A stretch of DNA of 64,000 bases, from positions 66,292,001 through 66,356,000 of the forward strand of contig NC_072795.1 of assembly GCF_028583425.1 (NCBI RefSeq). The letters run 5' to 3'. Numbering within the stretch: position 1 is the stretch's first letter; every line of letters starts with the position of its first letter. The notes beneath the pieces were generated by a model. That model did not search any database, had not been told where the DNA came from, and saw only the letters and a list, made by a program, of their open reading frames with translations. Source of the stretch: Eublepharis macularius (lineage: Eukaryota; Chordata; Lepidosauria; Squamata; Eublepharidae). Of the stretch, positions 1-8,859 are shown in pieces. A program made the position numbers and the translations under genes.

Positions 1-674
1 GGCAAGGACCAGGGTGGGGGTGGATGCCTTAGCGCACGCGCTTGTCTCCGGCTCTCCAGCCGTCCATCTATGTGGAGACATAGAAGAATGAGCGCTTGCA
101 GTCCTCCTGGCCGTTCGGATCGGGCCACTTCATCCAACACTTCATCAGACAGCCCTTCCAGGTACTGGTCAACCAGGGCCGCTTCATTCCAGTCCAAGTC
201 CTGTGCCAGTAACTGAAATTCGGTGGTATATTGGGCTACAGTCCCATCCCCCTGGGTGAGGGCACGGATCCTCTGGTTAGCTTTGATGGCTTTCAGGGGG
301 TTAGCAAAGGCAGCAGTGATGTGAGCCACAAAGCTTGGAAAATCCCCTAGCAGAGGGGATTTGGCCAGTAACAAGGGTGTGGCCCATCTTGCTGCCTGCC
401 CCTTTAACAGACTGAGGATGAAGCAGACTTTGACTTTATCCGTGGGGAAGTCTCTGGCCCGGAGTTCAATATATAGCTGGCATTGGGCGAGAAATGCTGG
501 GAATTCCTCCACATCACCCTCAAAGCTGTCAGGAGGCTTCACTGGGCACTTTACAGGCAGAGGTGCAGCAGGTGCAGCAATCTGCTGCTGCAGAGTCACC
601 AGTGCTTGAGTTAGTTGCAGTACCTGGTCCTGCAGCAGTGCCAGGCTCCCCGGGGTGGGCGTTGCCGCATCCAT
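1..674 (-). CDS. Ty3/gypsy retrotransposon Gag, N-terminal part (runs off window)
   Basis: The minus strand is open from an ATG at 674 to the window edge, about 224 codons with no stop. The protein has a Gln/Leu-rich N-terminus, then a capsid-like region with the motifs CPVKPPDSFEG, QLYIELRARDFPTD and LLKGQAARWA. It ends in a helical stretch with DQYLEGLSDEVLDEVA. This matches the Gag of vertebrate Ty3/gypsy elements of the Sushi/Mart type, the group from which domesticated PEG10 and RTL genes arose. Gag assembles the retrotransposon particle and packages its RNA. The zinc knuckle and pol would lie beyond base 1. The ATG is preceded by a 207-nt leader and an LTR in the same orientation, so this is the 5' end of an element and not a domesticated gene. 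The open frame suggests a fairly young copy. Confidence 0.82.
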   Translation of the reverse strand, partial: MDAATPTPGSLALLQDQVLQLTQALVTLQQQIAAPAAPLPVKCPVKPPDSFEGDVEEFPAFLAQCQLYIELRARDFPTDKVKVCFILSLLKGQAARWATPLLLAKSPLLGDFPSFVAHITAAFANPLKAIKANQRIRALTQGDGTVAQYTTEFQLLAQDLDWNEAALVDQYLEGLSDEVLDEVARSERPGGLQALILLCLHIDGRLESRRQARALRHPPPPWSL

Positions 675-881
675 GCCGGGAAGTTTGGGTGGAAGCAATC
701 TGTCACGGGCTGGGCCAGCCCAAGCAGGGTGGTTCAAGTCCAAACCTTAATGGCAGAGTCTGAGGGGAGTTCCAAGAGCAAAAGCCAGGTCAAACCGGTG
801 GTCAGAGCACAAGATAACGCCAGGAGTGAGTCCAGAGTCCAAGAGCAAGGTCAGGTGCAATCCAAGGTCATTTACCGGTAG
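675..881 (-). mobile_element. Untranslated leader of the Ty3/gypsy element
   Basis: This 207-nt stretch lies between the LTR end and the gag ATG. It holds several short repeats built on a 'caggtccaa / gagtccaag' theme (for example around 770-890), which gives spurious short open frames on both strands. It probably carries the primer-binding and packaging region. Boundaries follow from the neighbouring calls. Confidence 0.55.
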
Positions 882-1423
882 TGTCAGGTCCAAAAGCAGG
901 CACAGGCACGGGCAAGGTTCACAGAACACGGAGTGGTTGCAGGCAATAGACACGTTGCTTCCACGCCCGGCAGTTCCTCCAGACTGGCTCTTATAGCCAG
1001 GCGTGGTTTTCAGCCAGCTGCTGGGGCTCCATCCTGACACTACTCATCATCACTCTCCAGCAGCTGGCGTTGGCTCAAGAGGCGAGCACTGCGCCGTCTC
1101 TCCTGCAGTTCCAGTCTCTGGCGCTGCCTGCGGCGTTCCTTGGGCGTGGGTGAGCCTGGGGGGGTGGAGGCTCTTGGCTGCGCTGCACCTGTAGAAGTCC
1201 CTGGCTGAGCTTCCCCTGTGGTGTAGGGGCTAGAGGGTGCTGGTGTCTCAGCTGCTGGCTGCAAGCTCTGATCAGCCAGCAGCTGTTGCTCCTGATTGCT
1301 GGCTTCTGCTGAATCAGGGCTAGGGCTGGCTACACAGGGCTCCTCTTCTCCTGAGGAGTCCTGGCTGGCTACACGAGGCTCCTCTCCTCCAGAGGAGACC
1401 TCTTCTCAGACTGGGCCATGACA
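882..1423 (-). mobile_element. 5' LTR of the Ty3/gypsy element
   Basis: Read on the minus strand the segment starts TGTCATGGCC and ends GGACCTGACA, giving the TGTCA/TGACA inverted ends expected of a gypsy LTR, 542 bp long. A TATAAG box lies near 990-996 in the right orientation. The gag start is 207 nt downstream. The outer edge at 1423 abuts Penelope-like coding sequence without spacer, so the LTR marks the insertion point of this element into an older PLE. I could not identify a convincing tRNA primer-binding site just inside the LTR. The partner LTR lies outside the window. Confidence 0.72.
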
Positions 1424-2005
1424 CCATGCTCTGTTCATTCTTAAGGTTTCTTCTTTCCTGTTGAAGTTTTGCTTATGCTTTTGAATTTCAATGGCTTCCC
1501 TGTGCAGTCTGACAAAGTCGTTGGAAGTGTTGTCCAGTATTTTGGTGTCCTGGAATAAGATACTGTGCCCTATTTGAGTTAGGCTATGTTCAGCCACTGC
1601 TGATTTTTCAGGTTGTCCAAGTCTGCAGTGTCTTTCATGTTCTTTTATTCTTGTCTGGATGCTACGCTTTGTGGTCCCGATGTAAACTTGTCCACAGCTG
1701 CAGGGTATACGGTATACTCCTGCAGAGGTGAGGGGATCTCTACCGTCTTTTGCTGATTGTAGCATCTGTTGTATTTTTCGGGTGGGTCTGAATACTGCTT
1801 GAAGGTTATGCTTTTTCATAAGCTTTCCCATCTGATCAGTAATTCCTTTGATATATGGCAAAAACACTTTTCCTGTAGGAGACTGTTTTTCCTTGGTTGT
1901 TTGATTCATCCTGGGTTTGATTGCTCTTCGGATTTCATTTCTGGAGTAGCCATTTGCCTGAAGTGCGTGGTTTAGATGATTAATTTCCTCATTGAGAAAG
2001 TGCGG
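1424..2005 (-). pseudogene. Penelope-like element copy 1: C-terminal GIY-YIG fragment
   Basis: The minus strand encodes the end of a Penelope-like polyprotein: the RT-to-endonuclease linker, then a GIY-YIG endonuclease with motifs GVYRIPCSCGQVYIG, RSIQTRIKEH and AVAEHSLTQ. It is nearly identical to the copy at 7000-8811. The frame is open from about 2003 down to 1424, where a Ty3/gypsy LTR interrupts it after the codons for MNRAW. The RT domain is absent: at about 2005 the sequence switches to the opposite strand of the same element. It is a dead fragment. GIY-YIG nicks the DNA target during PLE integration. Confidence 0.85.
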
Positions 2006-2012
2006 TAACTCA

Positions 2013-2283
2013 AACAGGGCTTGAACCTCCTCAGGATACAGTGAAGCCTCCTGCCATTAGCATTCTACACCCTGGGAAACTCTTACAGGATGACTCAGCT
2101 CAACCCCACCCCTCCTGAGTAGATATAAATGACCTGCCAACATCTTTTCCACACTGTGACACTGAGAGATCTCTGTCTTTTGGTGCTACACCTCTGAAGA
2201 TGCCAGCCACAGCTGCTGGCGAAACATCAGGAACTAAAATGCCAAGACCACGGCAATACAGCCCGGAAAACCCACAACAACCA
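2013..2283 (+). mobile_element. Penelope-like element copy 1: inverted 3' region (pLTR-like)
   Basis: On the plus strand this is the 3' untranslated/pLTR segment found after the reading frame of copy 2 (its reverse complement covers about 6830-7095). In copy 1 it is joined to the opposite strand of the coding region, so the element is internally inverted. It contains a hammerhead-like core at 2191-2231 and ends with the palindromic-looking 'cccggaaaacccacaacaacc' region. It is truncated just before the outermost terminal sequence seen in copy 2. Confidence 0.78.
2191..2231 (+). ncRNA. Hammerhead-ribozyme-like core in PLE copy 1
   Basis: The sequence has CTGAAGA (2194-2200), a 6-bp hairpin GCCAGC/GCTGGC with a 7-nt loop (2202-2220), then GAAA (2221-2224) followed by CATCAGG. 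This is the order of a type I hammerhead: CUGANGA, stem II, GAAA, minimal stem III, cleavage triplet, with CCT before the core able to pair with AGG after it to begin stem I. There is one extra U between CUGAAGA and stem II. The triplet is ATC here but GTC in copy 2, consistent with CpG decay. Hammerheads are known in PLE pLTRs; activity of this copy is doubtful. Confidence 0.5.
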
Positions 2284-2301
2284 TTTTTCACAATTATTTA
2301 A

Positions 2302-2326
2302 ATTTATATATATATATATATATATT
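2302..2326. repeat. (TA)n microsatellite
   Basis: About 25 bp of alternating TA lie at the edge of the PLE copy 1 remnant. The stretch from 2327 to 2767 beyond it is AT-rich with repeated 'aataaatac/aatacaatcc' motifs and holds no gene that I recognise. Confidence 0.85.
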
Positions 2327-2853
2327 TTAAAGTGCAATTGTGCATAAAGTGTTAATGGTGCATATAACATATAACAATCCTCACTAAATAATTAAATATT
2401 AAAAATACAATAAATAAATATCCAATACGTTCCAATAAATACAATCCGATAAATACAATCCAAAATCCGTTCATATAAATAGAAATCCAACTGGTTGTTC
2501 AATGAACAATCCACCCCAACAGGGTCAGACTGGTAAGTATCCAAGTCTAAACCAGTAAGTATCCAGATCTTCTCTTGAACAATTTGCTTACCACTGATAC
2601 TGTCAGTTTATATTTCAGTTTGTTATGACTCATGTGGAATCCAAAGCAAAATAGTTATGAAGCACTAGGATGAAAGCCAAGGAGAGCACTCAAATTATGA
2701 TGTATCCAATAGCCAATGGGTTTTGCCAGCATATTTTTTGAAAAAAACAATCCTGTTTCATTTAAATTTCTTCATAGGCATCAGCATAACAATGTTTAGC
2801 TGAAATAAGGAAATGTTAAAAATAAACCAAAGTGTTCTCCTTATACACAAAAA

Positions 2854-3019
2854 CAGGGCTTTTTTTCAACAGGAATGCGGTGGAACAGAGTTCCGGCACC
2901 TCTTGAAAATACTCAGCAATAGTGCTTGAAAATAATATTATTTCAAAGAATCCTGTGTGTTTCCTCCTCATTTCCCTCTTGAGAGTTCCACCACCAATTT
3001 TCCCAGAAAAAAAACCCTG
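2854..3019 (+). mobile_element. hAT-like MITE, copy A
   Basis: A 166-bp element begins CAGGGCTTTTTTTC and ends with runs of A and CCCTG. It is flanked on both sides by the identical 8-bp target duplication CACAAAAA (2846-2853 and 3020-3027). Terminal CAGGG and an 8-bp duplication are hallmarks of hAT transposons. It has no coding capacity and would need a transposase in trans. It sits in the left arm of the Neptune-like PLE. Confidence 0.85.
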
Positions 3020-3118
3020 CACAAAAACAATCAACAATGTTTATGAAGCATATACTCACTGCTCCCACACAATACAATAATTCACCACCCCCTCTTTAAT
3101 GATATCATTTTTATTGGA

Positions 3119-4135
3119 GATTTATTGATGATGTCATACTGATTTTGCATAATTCTGAACAAGCTGAACCTTTGACAGAATGGATGAACAACATTGATGT
3201 TAACGTAAAATTTATATGGCATGAGAGCACCCAATGTATAAGTTTTCTAGATGTTACTATTTACAGACACTCTGAGGAGAAGTTAGGGGTGCGTCCCTAC
3301 AGAAAACCTACTGATAGATGTTCTTATCTACATTTCTCCTGATTTCACCTGAAACATCTTAGGAGAAATATTCCTGTGGGTCAATACTTGAGAGCAGGGT
3401 TTTTTTTCTGGGAAAAGAGGTGACAGAACCCTCGAGAGGGAAATGAGGAAGAAACACATGAGATTCTTCGAAATAATATTTTCACACACTATTGCTGAGC
3501 ATTTTCAAGAGGTGCCGGAACTCTGTTCCACTGCATTCCCACTGAAAAAAAGCCCTGCTTGAGAGTGAAGAGAAATTCTACTCATCTCTCTGATTTTAAA
3601 CATGAGAGCAGAATACTGGATAGGTCATTTTCCCAAAGAGGTTACCCCAGGACAATGATAGAGGGAGCAAATAGGAGGGCTTACTCCACTCCACGTAGTG
3701 AGCTATTGACAACTAAATGCCAAAGGGCAGATAGTAGAATTAAATGGGCAATGGATTTTACCACATTAGCACCCAGGATTGCCAAAATAATACATAAACA
3801 TTGGCATTTGTTAAGTTCTATAAAAGACTGTGAGCAAATGCTCTTCATTGGGTATCGTAGAACAAGGAACCTGAAGGACATATTGGTAAGATCAAAGTTC
3901 AAGCAACAGGGGATGTGTAGGCAACTTCCACTAGGGCATCATGCTTGTTGAGACTGTAACATCTGCCCATTAGTCATGAAGGTATCTGAAATAACTAACC
4001 CAACAACCAAGAAGCCCCTATATTATACAGCCTTCTCCACATGCAAAATGGCTAACCAGCCCACTACTTTACATCGGCAGTACCTTACGACCATTAAAAG
4101 TGAGGATACAAAAGCACATATCCCATATATGAAAT
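3119..4135 (+). pseudogene. Decayed Neptune-like PLE reverse transcriptase, C-terminal half
   Basis: Two open stretches belong together: one from about 3119 to 3342 (RT palm motif FIDDVI, then FLDVTIY and YRKPTDRCSYLH) and one from about 3570 to 3951 (RVKRNSTHLSDFKHES, RGYPR, then a C-rich linker). They are separated by a 163-bp MITE at 3395-3557 that split the sequence near the codons for VGQYLR. After 3951 the frame breaks, but similarity continues to a TAA near 4136. No intact GIY-YIG motif is visible. The protein would have been a PLE RT, needed for target-primed insertion. Confidence 0.62.
3395..3557 (-). mobile_element. hAT-like MITE, copy B
   Basis: This 163-bp element is the same family as the one at 2854-3019 but in the opposite orientation. 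It is flanked by the perfect 8-bp duplication CTTGAGAG (3387-3394 and 3558-3565). It interrupts the RT-derived sequence of the Neptune-like PLE, so it inserted after that element. Confidence 0.86.
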
Positions 4136-4639
4136 AAAGTGCTAGATGCCCCCCTGTCAGACCACTTCACACAATGCCATTGTTCAGAACGAGGTTTCAG
4201 TGTCAGTATGGGAGGTAGTAGACAGTACAACAGAGGAGAATAAACAAAGATAATTACAATTGGAATCTCAATGGATTTTTCATCTTAACAGTTTATCTCC
4301 ACATGGTTTAAATAATGAAACTGATTATTCTTGTTTTCTATAGAGGGGTAGAATGGTTTATTGACTTTGTATGTAAATAAATAGGCTGCTGTCAATTTAA
4401 ATCTGTGAGTTAAATACAAGGTTTCCAAACACTTGATTACAGCATTGGCTTGTTAAACTTAACCAACATGGTGGTAAACTATTGTATTGCATGGGAGCAG
4501 TGAGTATATGCTTTACAAACATTGTTGATTGTTTTGTGTATAAGGAGAACACTTTGGTTTATTTTTAACAATTCTTTATTTCAGCTAAATGTTGTTATAC
4601 TGATGCCTATGAAGAAGTTTATACCTCTGGGGGAATTAT

Positions 4640-4885
4640 AGTTTGTGGTTTGCCATTTGGATCCACCCAGAGGAGTCCCAATTGGTGGTGACTCAGAGAT
4701 CAGTCACCAGCTTAGTGTGGGACCTGCCCTGTGGGATTCACAAGGCTCGGTTTTATCCTATGCCATTCATTCTGTATTTAAATCCCTTGGGAGAAATCAC
4801 TTGCAGCTTGAAAGTTGGGAGCTATCAATATGCTGAAGACACTCAGCTCTACAGTCTCTGTCTTGATTGCCTGACACAGGTGTAG
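4640..4885 (+). pseudogene. L2-like LINE fragment (RT palm)
   Basis: Broken plus-strand frames contain the L2/CR1-clade RT palm pattern: remnants of a GVPQGSVLSP-type box followed by FILYLNPLGE and YQYAEDTQLY, a decayed YADD catalytic box with Asp to Glu. Flanking frames are interrupted. It is an old truncated copy. Confidence 0.6.
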
Positions 4886-5135
4886 CTAACATGAGCCAGT
4901 GTTTAGCTGCAGTGCTTAAACGGCTCTCCCCCACCCCCAGCTGCAAACTCTGAAATCTGAGACAGGCAGACAAACAGACAAGTAAATAAATAGGTAAGGG
5001 TATTTGAGTGGTAAAATTATATTTGGCCTGGTCTGGATGCAGACCTGTAGGAGTCAAGTCAGTCAAATGCTGGAAGTTGGTGATGTTCACCACCACTCTG
5101 TCAGCTTTTAAGAGGCTTGTGGGAAATGTTACAAG

Positions 5136-5529
5136 TAGAGATGGGCATGAACTGGGGGAAAAACAAACCATGAACTTTCACAAACCTGCCCCGGTTCATG
5201 AACCAGTTTGTTTGGTTTGTGAAAATGTCACATCCAGGTAAGCAAATAGTCACTTCTGGGTCAGCAGAAGGTCACTTCTGGGCCAGCAGAAGGCCACTAC
5301 CGGGTCAGCAGAAGGTCTGCAGGAAGTCCATCCCCTGTTGCCTAGGAAACTGATTGATTGATGCAAGGCTGTCTGCAGTGACAAACCAAAGAAACGAACC
5401 AAACAAACCAGTCTAAAGTTCATGATGGTTCGTCAGAAATGGGCTCTGACAAACCGCTGGTTTGCGAACCACGAATTGGCCTGGTTCGTCATGAACTTTG
5501 GTTCGCATTTCAGTTTGTGTCCATCTCTA
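5136..5529. mobile_element. MITE with TAGAGATGG terminal inverted repeats
   Basis: The 394-bp segment starts TAGAGATGGGCATGAACTG and ends with the complement of TAGAGATGGACACAAACTG, a roughly 20-bp imperfect terminal inverted repeat. Inside are further complementary tracts built on 'aaaccaaacaaaccag', so much of the element can fold back. The flanks gttacaag and gtcacgac agree at 5 of 8 positions, which could be a decayed 8-bp hAT-type duplication; a TA target site is the alternative. No coding region. Confidence 0.65.
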
Positions 5530-6597
5530 GTCACGACACCGTGACATTTACTTTGTAAATTTCAAGGCCAATCAAGTGCCTATAATAAATGGCCAAATTT
5601 AATCAACAGTTGTTGGATGTCATACATCAACAGGAACTTTTAAAGAACTGCTGGTGAATGCTTGCAATCTAAAAAGATCCATTTTCACCCTTGTATGCTT
5701 TGAGGAGGGATCTCATCTCAGTCACAGAACTTATGATTTACATGCTGAAGATATCAAGTTCAGTTTCTGGCATCTCTAATTAAAGGATCTCTGATAGCAG
5801 AAATGCCTCTCTGTGCCTGAGATCCTGGAGAGCTGCTGCCAGTTAATATAGGAGATACTGAGCTAGGTGGGTCAATTTATTTATTTTCTTCTCATCCAAC
5901 AAGCTTCCAGGGCAAAGCAGTGATTCCAACAAGGTGATCCTAGTCCAACACTCAAGCCCCTAAATCTTGCTGGCTCTCTAGATTCAGTATAAGGTACTGT
6001 AATAGGTTAACATGATTACCCACGGAAACTGGTAAATGTTCAGAATTGTTTTTACAAATTTTCTTGCATGTATTCTTTATCTCACATATACCAGTAACTT
6101 TAATAACTCCAGAAACAAGTAGAGGTCTTGTATTGTTCTTTCAGTACCAATGTAAGTATAAACCTTCCCCTGGAAACATTGAACTATGATATTTCCTTGC
6201 TATCAGATTTATTTGGGGGTTAGCTTACCCACATTTTGTTTGAAATAGGGGAGTAGTACTCATGAGTAGATGTGCTTCTGGGAGGCATAGCAGAAAATTG
6301 TTTGGCACTTAGTCCTGATTAGATACGTTTGTGAATAATTGTACTTAACACAATGGTCCCAGAAATGGCTGGAATGTCCTCGTGGTATGCTAGATCTATA
6401 GCCAGAATATTCTGTAGAGCCAACACTGTCCTTGGATACAAAGGAAGCAGCAGTAATTCAAAATGCAACTTCACAACAGCACTTGGTATAAAGGCTCCAT
6501 CCATTCCTACATGGCAAGGGCCTAGGAACTGCCACGCATGCTCTTATAACATCTATAACTGACAACTTCAACATGCTTTGCTGGAGTTGTTCTTGAA
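5530..6597. other. Mostly unassigned; tRNA-SINE body fragment near 5760-5870
   Basis: No gene is supported. Around 5760-5870 the text 'gcctgagatcctggagagctgctgccag' matches the body of the tRNA-derived SINE also seen at 13885-14060, without its promoter head. The remainder is unique-looking AT-rich sequence. Confidence 0.45.
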
Positions 6598-6797
6598 ATG
6601 GGGACTGGAAACTTCAGCTTGCACCTCTGTATGGGAACAAGAGACAATACTGAAAAGGCTCAGGTCACATCTGTGGCCTGGACTGCTTTTTTCCAACTAC
6701 AGCAGGCTAGGCAACTTGCCCTCTATCTTTCAGTCCAGGACCTAACCACAGTGATCCATGCAACGGTCACCTCTAGGCTAGATTACTGTAACTCCAA
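6598..6797 (+). pseudogene. L2-like LINE fragment, RT C-terminal region
   Basis: The plus strand encodes FFQLQQARQLALYLSVQDL and VIHATVTSRLDYCNS, the diagnostic L2 region after the RT palm. It stops abruptly at 6797, where the Penelope-like element copy 2 begins, so the L2 piece was the insertion target. Confidence 0.72.
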
Positions 6798-6883
6798 TGT
6801 ATTGTCGTAGGCTTTCACGGCCGGAGAACGATGGTTGTTGTGGGTTTTCCGGGCTGTATTGCCGTGGTCTTGGCATTGTAGTT

Positions 6884-6924
6884 CCTGACGTTTCGCCAGC
6901 AGCTGTGGCTGGCATCTTCAGAGG
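6884..6924 (-). ncRNA. Hammerhead-ribozyme-like core in PLE copy 2
   Basis: On the minus strand the order is CCT, CTGAAGA (6921-6915), a GCCAGC/GCTGGC hairpin, GAAA (6894-6891), then CGTCAGG. C-G in ACGT would form the minimal (possibly intermolecular, palindromic) stem III and GTC is a consensus cleavage triplet. AGG after it pairs with CCT before the core. One extra U sits between CUGAAGA and stem II. PLE pLTRs are known to encode hammerheads, which supports the call; cleavage is not shown. Confidence 0.58.
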
Positions 6925-6999
6925 TGTAGCACCAAAAGACAGAGATCTCTCAGTGTCACAGTGTGGAAAAGAGAAGAGATGTAGGTCATTTGTATCTAC

Positions 7000-8811
7000 T
7001 CAGGAGGGGTGGGGTTGAGCTGAGTCATCCTGTAAGAGTTTCCCAGGGTGTGGAATGCTAATGGCGGGAGGCTTCACTGTATCCTGAGGAGGTTCTTTTG
7101 CATATGGATTGGTACTTGATGTGCTAATCTTCTCTGCAGGGCTATTGTCAGGGATAGAATGTTTTGTTAGCCTGGTGTTTTTCAGAACTGGCAACCATGC
7201 TCGGTTCATTCTTAAGGTTTCTTCTTTCCTGTTGAAGTTTTGCTTATGCTTGTGAATTTCAATGGCTTCCCTGTGCAGTCTGACAAAGTAGTTGGAAGTG
7301 TTGTCTAGTATTTTGGTGTCCTGGAATAAGATACTGTGCCCTGTTTGAGTTAGGCTATGTTCAGCCACTGCTGATTTTTCAGGTTGTCCAAGTCTGCAGT
7401 GTCTTTCATGTTCTTTTATTCTTGTCTGGATGCTACGCTTTGTGGTCCCGATGTAAACTTGTCCACAGCTGCAGGGTATACGGTATACTCCTGCAGAGGT
7501 TAGGGGGTCTCTACTGTCTTTTGCTGATCGTAGCATCTGTTGTATTTTTCGGGTGGGTCTGAATACTGCTTGAAGGTTATGCTTTTTCATAAGCTTTCCC
7601 ATCTGATCAGTAATTCCTTTGATATATGGCAAAAACACTTTTCCTGTGGGAGACTGTTTTTCTTTGGTTGTTTGATTCATCCTGGGTTTGATTGCTCTTC
7701 GGATTTCATTTCTGGAGTAGCCATTTGCCTGAAGTGCGTGGTTTAGATGATTCATTTCCTCATTGAGAAAGTGCGGCTCACATATCCGTCTTGCACGATC
7801 CACTAATGTTTTCATTATGCCTCTTTTCTGTCGGGGATGGTGATTGGAGTTTTTGTGTAGGTACCGATCAGTGTGAGTTGGTTTCCTGTAGACCTTGTGA
7901 CCTAACTGAAAGTTTGCTTTGCGGATGACCCAGGTATCCAGGAATGGGAGTTTTCCCTCGATTTCTTTCTCCATGGTGAATTGTATGTTCAGGTGGATGT
8001 TGTTGAGATGATTCAAAAACCCCATCAATTCTTCCTCCCCATGGCTCCAAATGATAAATGTATCATCCACAAACCGGAACCATACACTAGGTTTGTGGGG
8101 TGCTGATTCTAGAGCTGTTTTTTCAAAATGTTCCATGTAGAAGTTTGCTATAACTGGGCTGAGTGGGCTCCCCATGGCCACCCCATCCATCTGTTCATAG
8201 AATTCGTTGTCCCATTGGAAGTAACTGGTTGTCAGGCAATGGTGGAATAAGGCTGTTACATCCTCTGGGAAAATCTGATTAATAAGTGCAATAGTGTCTT
8301 TTACTGGAACCTTGGTAAACAGGGATACAACATCAAAACTGACAAGTATGTCTTGTGGACTGAGTTTCAGAGAACTGATTTTGTTGATGAAATCTGCTGA
8401 ATCTTTGATGTAAGACGAGGTTTTCCCGATGTGGTCCTGCAGGAGATCTGCCAGATGTCTAGCTAATTCATATGTCGGTGAACCAATGGCACTCACAATG
8501 GGTCGGAGTGGGACTGAATCCTTATGTATTTTGGGGAGTCCATATAGTCTAGGTGGCTGTGCTTCAGTCTTGCATAGTTTTCTGTGCGTGTCGGGATGTA
8601 GTGAGGAATTCTTGATCAGCGCATTTGTTAGCCTGGTGATTTTGCAAGTGGGATCTCGTTTTAGTTTTTTGTAGGTGGAGGGGTCCAGGAGTTCCTTAAT
8701 CTTCTTTTTGTATTCCTCTGTTTTCATGATCACTGTAGCATTGCCTTTATCAGCTGGTAGAATGATGATGTCTGGATCTGCATTGAGGGTCTTGATGGCA
8801 TTTTTCTCTTT
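7000..8811 (-). CDS. PLE polyprotein: reverse transcriptase plus GIY-YIG endonuclease
   Basis: About 600 codons are uninterrupted. Recognisable blocks in order are ILPADKGNATVIM (RT N-terminal motif), PRLYGLPKIHKD, PIVSAIGSPTYELA, FDVVSLFTKVPV, GVAMGSPLSP, FRFVDDTFIIW (catalytic FVDD), KLPFLDTWV, YRKPTHTDRYLH, then GVYRIPCSCGQVYIGTTKRS and KEHERHCRLG (GIY-YIG nuclease), ending with a Ser/Pro-rich tail. RT and nuclease together perform target-primed insertion. The frame upstream to an ATG at 8937 reads through the inverted segment and is artificial. The true N-terminal region is on the other strand at 8860-9190, so the copy cannot make a normal full-length protein. Confidence 0.9.
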   Translation of the reverse strand, partial: KEKNAIKTLNADPDIIILPADKGNATVIMKTEEYKKKIKELLDPSTYKKLKRDPTCKITRLTNALIKNSSLHPDTHRKLCKTEAQPPRLYGLPKIHKDSVPLRPIVSAIGSPTYELARHLADLLQDHIGKTSSYIKDSADFINKISSLKLSPQDILVSFDVVSLFTKVPVKDTIALINQIFPEDVTALFHHCLTTSYFQWDNEFYEQMDGVAMGSPLSPVIANFYMEHFEKTALESAPHKPSVWFRFVDDTFIIWSHGEEELMGFLNHLNNIHLNIQFTMEKEIEGKLPFLDTWVIRKANFQLGHKVYRKPTHTDRYLHKNSNHHPRQKRGIMKTLVDRARRICEPHFLNEEMNHLNHALQANGYSRNEIRRAIKPRMNQTTKEKQSPTGKVFLPYIKGITDQMGKLMKKHNLQAVFRPTRKIQQMLRSAKDSRDPLTSAGVYRIPCSCGQVYIGTTKRSIQTRIKEHERHCRLGQPEKSAVAEHSLTQTGHSILFQDTKILDNTSNYFVRLHREAIEIHKHKQNFNRKEETLRMNRAWLPVLKNTRLTKHSIPDNSPAEKISTSSTNPYAKEPPQDTVKPPAISIPHPGKLLQDDSAQPHPS

Positions 8812-8859
8812 GCCAACCTTTTTTCTCTTTTCTTTTCTTTTTACCAACCACACATCCAG

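Larger units (their letters stand above)
2768..4616 (+). mobile_element. Neptune-like Penelope element with inverted terminal arms
   Basis: The body carries a decayed RT C-terminal half of a second PLE lineage, flanked by about 147-bp arms that are reverse complements of each other. The left arm is 2768-3089 after removing an inserted MITE; the right arm is 4470-4616. Coding similarity begins with RFIDDVILIL (the catalytic YxDD-type box, from about 3119), continues with SFLDVTIYRH and YRKPTDR, and ends in a C-rich linker (ACxDCNICPL region, about 3945-3970) typical of Neptune/Penelope proteins. Stops and two MITEs show that it is dead. Lineage assignment is from motif style only. Confidence 0.65.

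Noticed and set aside
1040..1264. Arg-rich 74-codon frame inside the gypsy LTR
   Set aside because: Lies wholly within the LTR; composition only.
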